From contig JAUWLO010000053.1 of the NCBI GenBank assembly GCA_030613605.1, positions 1 through 10,520 of the forward strand: DNA of 10,520 nucleotides. The letters run 5' to 3'. This DNA is from Gammaproteobacteria bacterium. Lineage in GTDB: Bacteria; Pseudomonadota; Gammaproteobacteria; SZUA-152. Made by a program: the position numbers and the translations under genes. Below are positions 7,678 to 10,520 of this stretch, piece by piece. The notes under the pieces are model-generated. The model was not told the origin of the DNA, ran no database searches, and saw nothing but the letters and a program-made list of their open reading frames with translations. Position 1 is the first letter of the stretch. Every line of letters begins with the position of its first letter.

Positions 7678-8805
7678 TTGGTTATTGACCGCTATTTAAC
7701 GAAAGAAATCCTGCAGGCATTTGTGGCTGTGGTGGTTGTATTGTTGCTAATTTTTTCGACGCGTCATTTTGTGCTTTTTTTGGCTGATGCAGCATCGGGG
7801 AAAATAAGCAGCGAAATTGTGCTCAACATGCTGGCCTTGCGCACCATCACATCCCTGAGCGTGATTTTGCCTTTTGGGCTCTATATTGCCGTGTTGCTGG
7901 CTTTTGGCCGATTGTACAAAGACAGTGAGATGACAGCATTGGCGGCTTGTGGCGTAGGGCCGGTTCGGGTGATTCGTACAGTATTCCTCGTGGCGGTGGC
8001 CTGTAGCATGCTGGTGGTGGTTTTTTCATTCTGGGCAACACCCTGGGCGCATGAAAAAGTTTTTCAGGTACGTGAGCAGGCTCAGGCGGCAACGCCTTTT
8101 GCTACCGTTGCAGCCGGTCAGTTCAGTGGCATTGGTCATGGCAGACAGGTGTTTTATGTAGAGAAATTGTCTGAAGATCGGTCCCGGCTTGAGGATGTTT
8201 TTGTTCGGTCACAGGGAAAAAATGGTCGCATGGATGTGTTTTCAGCGCGTAGCGGCCACCAATATATAGACCCGAAAACCCATGCGCGATATTTGGTGCT
8301 GGTTGATGGCTATCGTTATCTTGGAACGCCGGGCAGTGCTGACTTCACCATTCAGCAATTCGGGAAAAATGCCATACGACTTGAACAGCAGGATGTTGTG
8401 CCTTTGCATCGTACTCGTTGGGCAACGTCTACACTGGATTTGTGGAGCTCGGATAGCTTGCTGGATCAGGCGGAGTTTCAGGGACGGTTTTCCATGCCGT
8501 TGGCAACGCTTTTACTGGCTGTATTGGCTGTATTGTTAAGTCGTACCTCACCAAGACAGGGGCGGTTCGCTAAATTGTTTGTTGCGGTTCTTGTTTTTAT
8601 TACTTACTACAACACCTTAGGTGTTGCGCAATCCTGGGTAGCTCGAGGTGAAGTACCAATACAGGTTGGCATATGGTGGGTGCATATTTGTTTATTGATG
8701 GTTGTGGCAACCATTGCCATCAGGTACTGGGGTTGGCGGCCATTTGCATCAAAGGTGCAAGTTCAAACCTCTACCGCGAGAAAAGTTAAGGGAACGGTGG
8801 ATTAA
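7678..8805 (+). CDS. lptF: LPS export ABC transporter permease LptF
   Basis: A 375-residue inner-membrane subunit of the LptB2FG complex, which extracts lipopolysaccharide from the inner membrane and passes it to the LptC-LptA bridge. It shows the family layout: TM1 (about 11-33), TM2 (57-76), a cytoplasmic coupling segment YKDSEMTALAACGVG (80-94) that contacts the LptB ATPase, TM3 (99-120), a periplasmic jellyroll domain (about 121-268), then TM4-TM6 (272-288, 298-320, 329-349) with the conserved loop SPRQGR (291-296). The start is a TTG. A TAG stop lies 33 bases upstream in frame with no other start between them, and VIDRYL aligns with the start of E. coli LptF, so TTG at 7678 is the only sensible choice. 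The Shine-Dalgarno sequence is weak, suggesting modest translation. The TAA stop is immediately followed by the GTG start of lptG. Confidence 0.95.
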   Translation: MVIDRYLTKEILQAFVAVVVVLLLIFSTRHFVLFLADAASGKISSEIVLNMLALRTITSLSVILPFGLYIAVLLAFGRLYKDSEMTALAACGVGPVRVIRTVFLVAVACSMLVVVFSFWATPWAHEKVFQVREQAQAATPFATVAAGQFSGIGHGRQVFYVEKLSEDRSRLEDVFVRSQGKNGRMDVFSARSGHQYIDPKTHARYLVLVDGYRYLGTPGSADFTIQQFGKNAIRLEQQDVVPLHRTRWATSTLDLWSSDSLLDQAEFQGRFSMPLATLLLAVLAVLLSRTSPRQGRFAKLFVAVLVFITYYNTLGVAQSWVARGEVPIQVGIWWVHICLLMVVATIAIRYWGWRPFASKVQVQTSTARKVKGTVD

Positions 8806-9870
8806 GTGTTAATTCTCGATCGATACATCGCGCGCCATGTGGTTATGGGTATTCTGCTGGTGATGGGTTTGTTACTGTCGTTATTCACTATATTCGCCTT
8901 TATGGATGAATTAAATCGAGTGGGCAAAGGCAGCTATACAACATTAGATGCCGTTCAATATGTGTTACTGCTGATACCGGGTCTGGCTTATCAGCTTTTT
9001 CCTATGGCTGCATTACTTGGTAGTACGATAGGGCTTGGCTTGCTGGCTAGTAACAGCGAGTTAACTGTTATGCGTGCTGCGGGGGTTTCGTTAAATCGAA
9101 TCGTTTGGTCGACAATGAAAGTAGGTTTGGTGATGGTGGTGTTAACATTAATTCTTGGGGAAAGTGTTGCGCCCGTTGCGGAACAATATGCACGAACCTT
9201 CCGTTCTGTTGCAATTTCTGACAAGTTGGCCATACGTGGTAAATCCCAGATGTGGGCCAGAGATGGAAAAAGTTTTGTAAATGTCCGTGAGATTTTACCG
9301 GGCGAGCGCCTTGGTGGAATATTTATTTATGAGAGGGATGAATCACATCGGATTTCCCGCATTGTACAGGCACAATCAGCGGTATTTCAGAAAAACCAGT
9401 GGATACTGGAAGATGTTGTGAGCAGTGATTTGACCAATGAACAGGTGACTTCTCGACACCAGGAAAAAATGCTTTGGGATACTAAGCTAAGTCCTGATTT
9501 GCTAAGTGTGGTGACACTTCATCCTGCCACCATGTCCATTCAGGATTTGTATCAATATATTGTGTACCTAAAGAAAAATGGTCTGGATGCTGTAACGTAT
9601 GAATATGCTATGTGGGGTAAAGTGGTTGCACCTTTGATTACCGGTGTAATGGTTTTCCTGGCTATTCCTTTTGTGTTTGGGCCTTTACGCTCTGTTGGCA
9701 TTGGGCATCGAGTGCTTGTTGGTGCATTGGTTGGCATCGGATTTTATCTGGTCAACCAGATGTTTTCCTATGTGGGGATTGTGTACAGCTTTAATCCGAT
9801 GGTGAGCGCGATGCTGCCCGCAGGGCTTGCGTTAACCGTGGCTTACTGGATGATGCGCAGGGTGCAATAG
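8806..9870 (+). CDS. lptG: LPS export ABC transporter permease LptG
   Basis: A 354-residue partner of LptF in the LptB2FG lipopolysaccharide extractor (360 residues in E. coli). It has the same fold: TM1 (about 11-33), TM2 (55-80), a coupling segment SNSELTVMRAAGVS (82-95), TM3 (103-123), a periplasmic jellyroll (about 125-262), and TM4-TM6 (272-292, 302-324, 331-350) with the conserved FGPLRS (291-296). The start is GTG, directly abutting the lptF stop with no spacer. A purine-rich GGGAACGGTGGA lies inside the end of lptF, so the two are translationally coupled and should be made in equal amounts. Aligning LDRY of both proteins, the E. coli residues K34, K40 and K41 near the end of TM1 correspond to Ala31, Asn37 and Arg38 here, while the acidic D37 is kept as Asp34. 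Transcription should end at the hairpin at 9950-9983. Confidence 0.96.
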   Translation: MLILDRYIARHVVMGILLVMGLLLSLFTIFAFMDELNRVGKGSYTTLDAVQYVLLLIPGLAYQLFPMAALLGSTIGLGLLASNSELTVMRAAGVSLNRIVWSTMKVGLVMVVLTLILGESVAPVAEQYARTFRSVAISDKLAIRGKSQMWARDGKSFVNVREILPGERLGGIFIYERDESHRISRIVQAQSAVFQKNQWILEDVVSSDLTNEQVTSRHQEKMLWDTKLSPDLLSVVTLHPATMSIQDLYQYIVYLKKNGLDAVTYEYAMWGKVVAPLITGVMVFLAIPFVFGPLRSVGIGHRVLVGALVGIGFYLVNQMFSYVGIVYSFNPMVSAMLPAGLALTVAYWMMRRVQ

Positions 9871-9949
9871 CGGGTTATTTTCGAGAGTCTTAAGTTAGCA
9901 TTCTGATGTTGAGCTTTTGCTTGAGCCCTAAATCCTGGAGTTTAAAACT

Positions 9950-9983
9950 AAAAAAGACCGGCAGATATCTGCCAGTCTTTTTT
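9950..9983. terminator. Bidirectional rho-independent terminator between lptG and soxB
   Basis: The sequence is an almost perfect inverted repeat. The core palindrome GGCAGATATCTGCC (9960-9973) is flanked by one C-A mismatch (9959 and 9974), then GAC/GTC, then a run of six A on the left (9950-9955) and six T on the right (9978-9983). Either strand yields a G/C-containing stem followed by a U-run. It lies 79 bases after the lptG stop and 33 bases after the soxB stop, exactly where two convergent genes need one shared terminator. Confidence 0.93.
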
Positions 9984-10016
9984 AATGATCACTGCATCAG
10001 CAATTTGTACGTTTTC

Positions 10017-10520
10017 TTAAATGTCCGCAATTCCAGGGTTGTCCTTAAGCCCCTTAATCTTTGGCAGGTTCATGTCTTTGACGCGAATCGTATCCTGCGC
10101 ACGAATATATTCGGCTACAACATCCCAGATGGGATTATCCTGGTCTCTGGGTTCTACGCTGGCCCAGCCGGCGACCTTGTACTTCTTGCTCGCGTCTACA
10201 GGTTTACCGTGCAGTTCCATATCGGTTATGCGGTTGCCGATGGTCTTGTTCGGTTCGATACTGTATTTCAGTCCGCCGACGCGTACCATGTCACCACCTT
10301 GCTGGTAATAAGGATCTTTATTGAAGAGGTTGTCAGCGATGTCTTCCAGAACCAGCTTGATGGTTTCCCCGGTTATTTCGTTCAGGGTAACCTGTGGATA
10401 GGTGATGGCGGTTTGGGGCATTACGTGTTCGAAGGTGATGGGGTCCCCTGGCAACACGCTAACACCCCAGCGGAAACCAGGTGAGAAGGCCAGGTCTGCA
10501 CCCTGTGTATCAATAAGCGC
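10017..10520 (-). CDS. soxB: Thiosulfohydrolase SoxB (partial, C-terminal 167 residues)
   Basis: C-terminal part of the periplasmic di-manganese enzyme that hydrolyses sulfate from cysteine-S-thiosulfonate on the carrier SoxYZ in the Sox thiosulfate-oxidation pathway. The frame stays open to the right edge and ends in TAA at 10017. Features that recall SoxB and separate it from ordinary 5'-nucleotidases of the same superfamily are SPGFRWG, MPQTAITYPQVT, the block DNLFNKDPYYQQGGDMVRVG, KKYKVAGWASV, and the ending KGLKDNPGIADI. The N-terminal metallophosphatase domain with the metal ligands and any Tat signal lie outside the window. It converges on lptG and shares its terminator. Other sox genes may lie further right, but none is visible here. 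A plain UDP-sugar hydrolase/5'-nucleotidase is the alternative, but the match to SoxB is strong. Confidence 0.93.
   Translation of the reverse strand, partial: ALIDTQGADLAFSPGFRWGVSVLPGDPITFEHVMPQTAITYPQVTLNEITGETIKLVLEDIADNLFNKDPYYQQGGDMVRVGGLKYSIEPNKTIGNRITDMELHGKPVDASKKYKVAGWASVEPRDQDNPIWDVVAEYIRAQDTIRVKDMNLPKIKGLKDNPGIADI

Noticed and set aside
9906..10484. A 192-codon plus-strand open frame at the right end
   Set aside because: It runs antisense to soxB and across the terminator hairpin, with no known domain.

Overview
The window comes from a gammaproteobacterium, very probably a sulfur oxidiser. The evidence is the gene order pepA-holC-(...)-valS on the minus strand, divergent from lptF-lptG on the plus strand. 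This is a classic gammaproteobacterial arrangement. The right edge carries the C-terminal part of soxB, the thiosulfohydrolase of the Sox thiosulfate-oxidation pathway. I cannot name the genus.

Layout, left to right. The minus-strand valS (valyl-tRNA synthetase) occupies about 3-1862 and runs off the left edge, so its C-terminal third is missing. A 225-base gap follows, with a good -10 box for valS and a short tandem repeat. Next are two minus-strand genes that do not belong to the usual holC-valS pair: a class I SAM-dependent methyltransferase (2088-2945) and a large membrane-bound GGDEF-EAL protein (2969-5497). They are followed by holC (DNA polymerase III chi subunit, 5565-5993) and pepA (M17 leucyl aminopeptidase, 6014-7507). 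A 170-base divergent promoter region separates pepA from the plus-strand pair lptF-lptG (7678-9870). These are the two membrane subunits of the lipopolysaccharide export ABC transporter, abutting end to start. lptG converges on soxB, and a near-perfect symmetric hairpin flanked by A and T runs (9950-9983) serves as a bidirectional terminator between them.

How the genes relate. Most are housekeeping: tRNA charging, replisome clamp-loader accessory, peptide turnover and LPS transport. The accessory part is the c-di-GMP enzyme plus methyltransferase module between holC and valS. Both its GGDEF and EAL active sites and the inhibitory I-site look intact. It has a helical extracytoplasmic sensor region of about 290 residues that I do not recognise, and parts of it are visibly AT-richer than valS. 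This is the least ordinary part of the window. I see no rRNA, tRNA, CRISPR, insertion sequence or phage gene, and no strong sign of a new multi-gene system.
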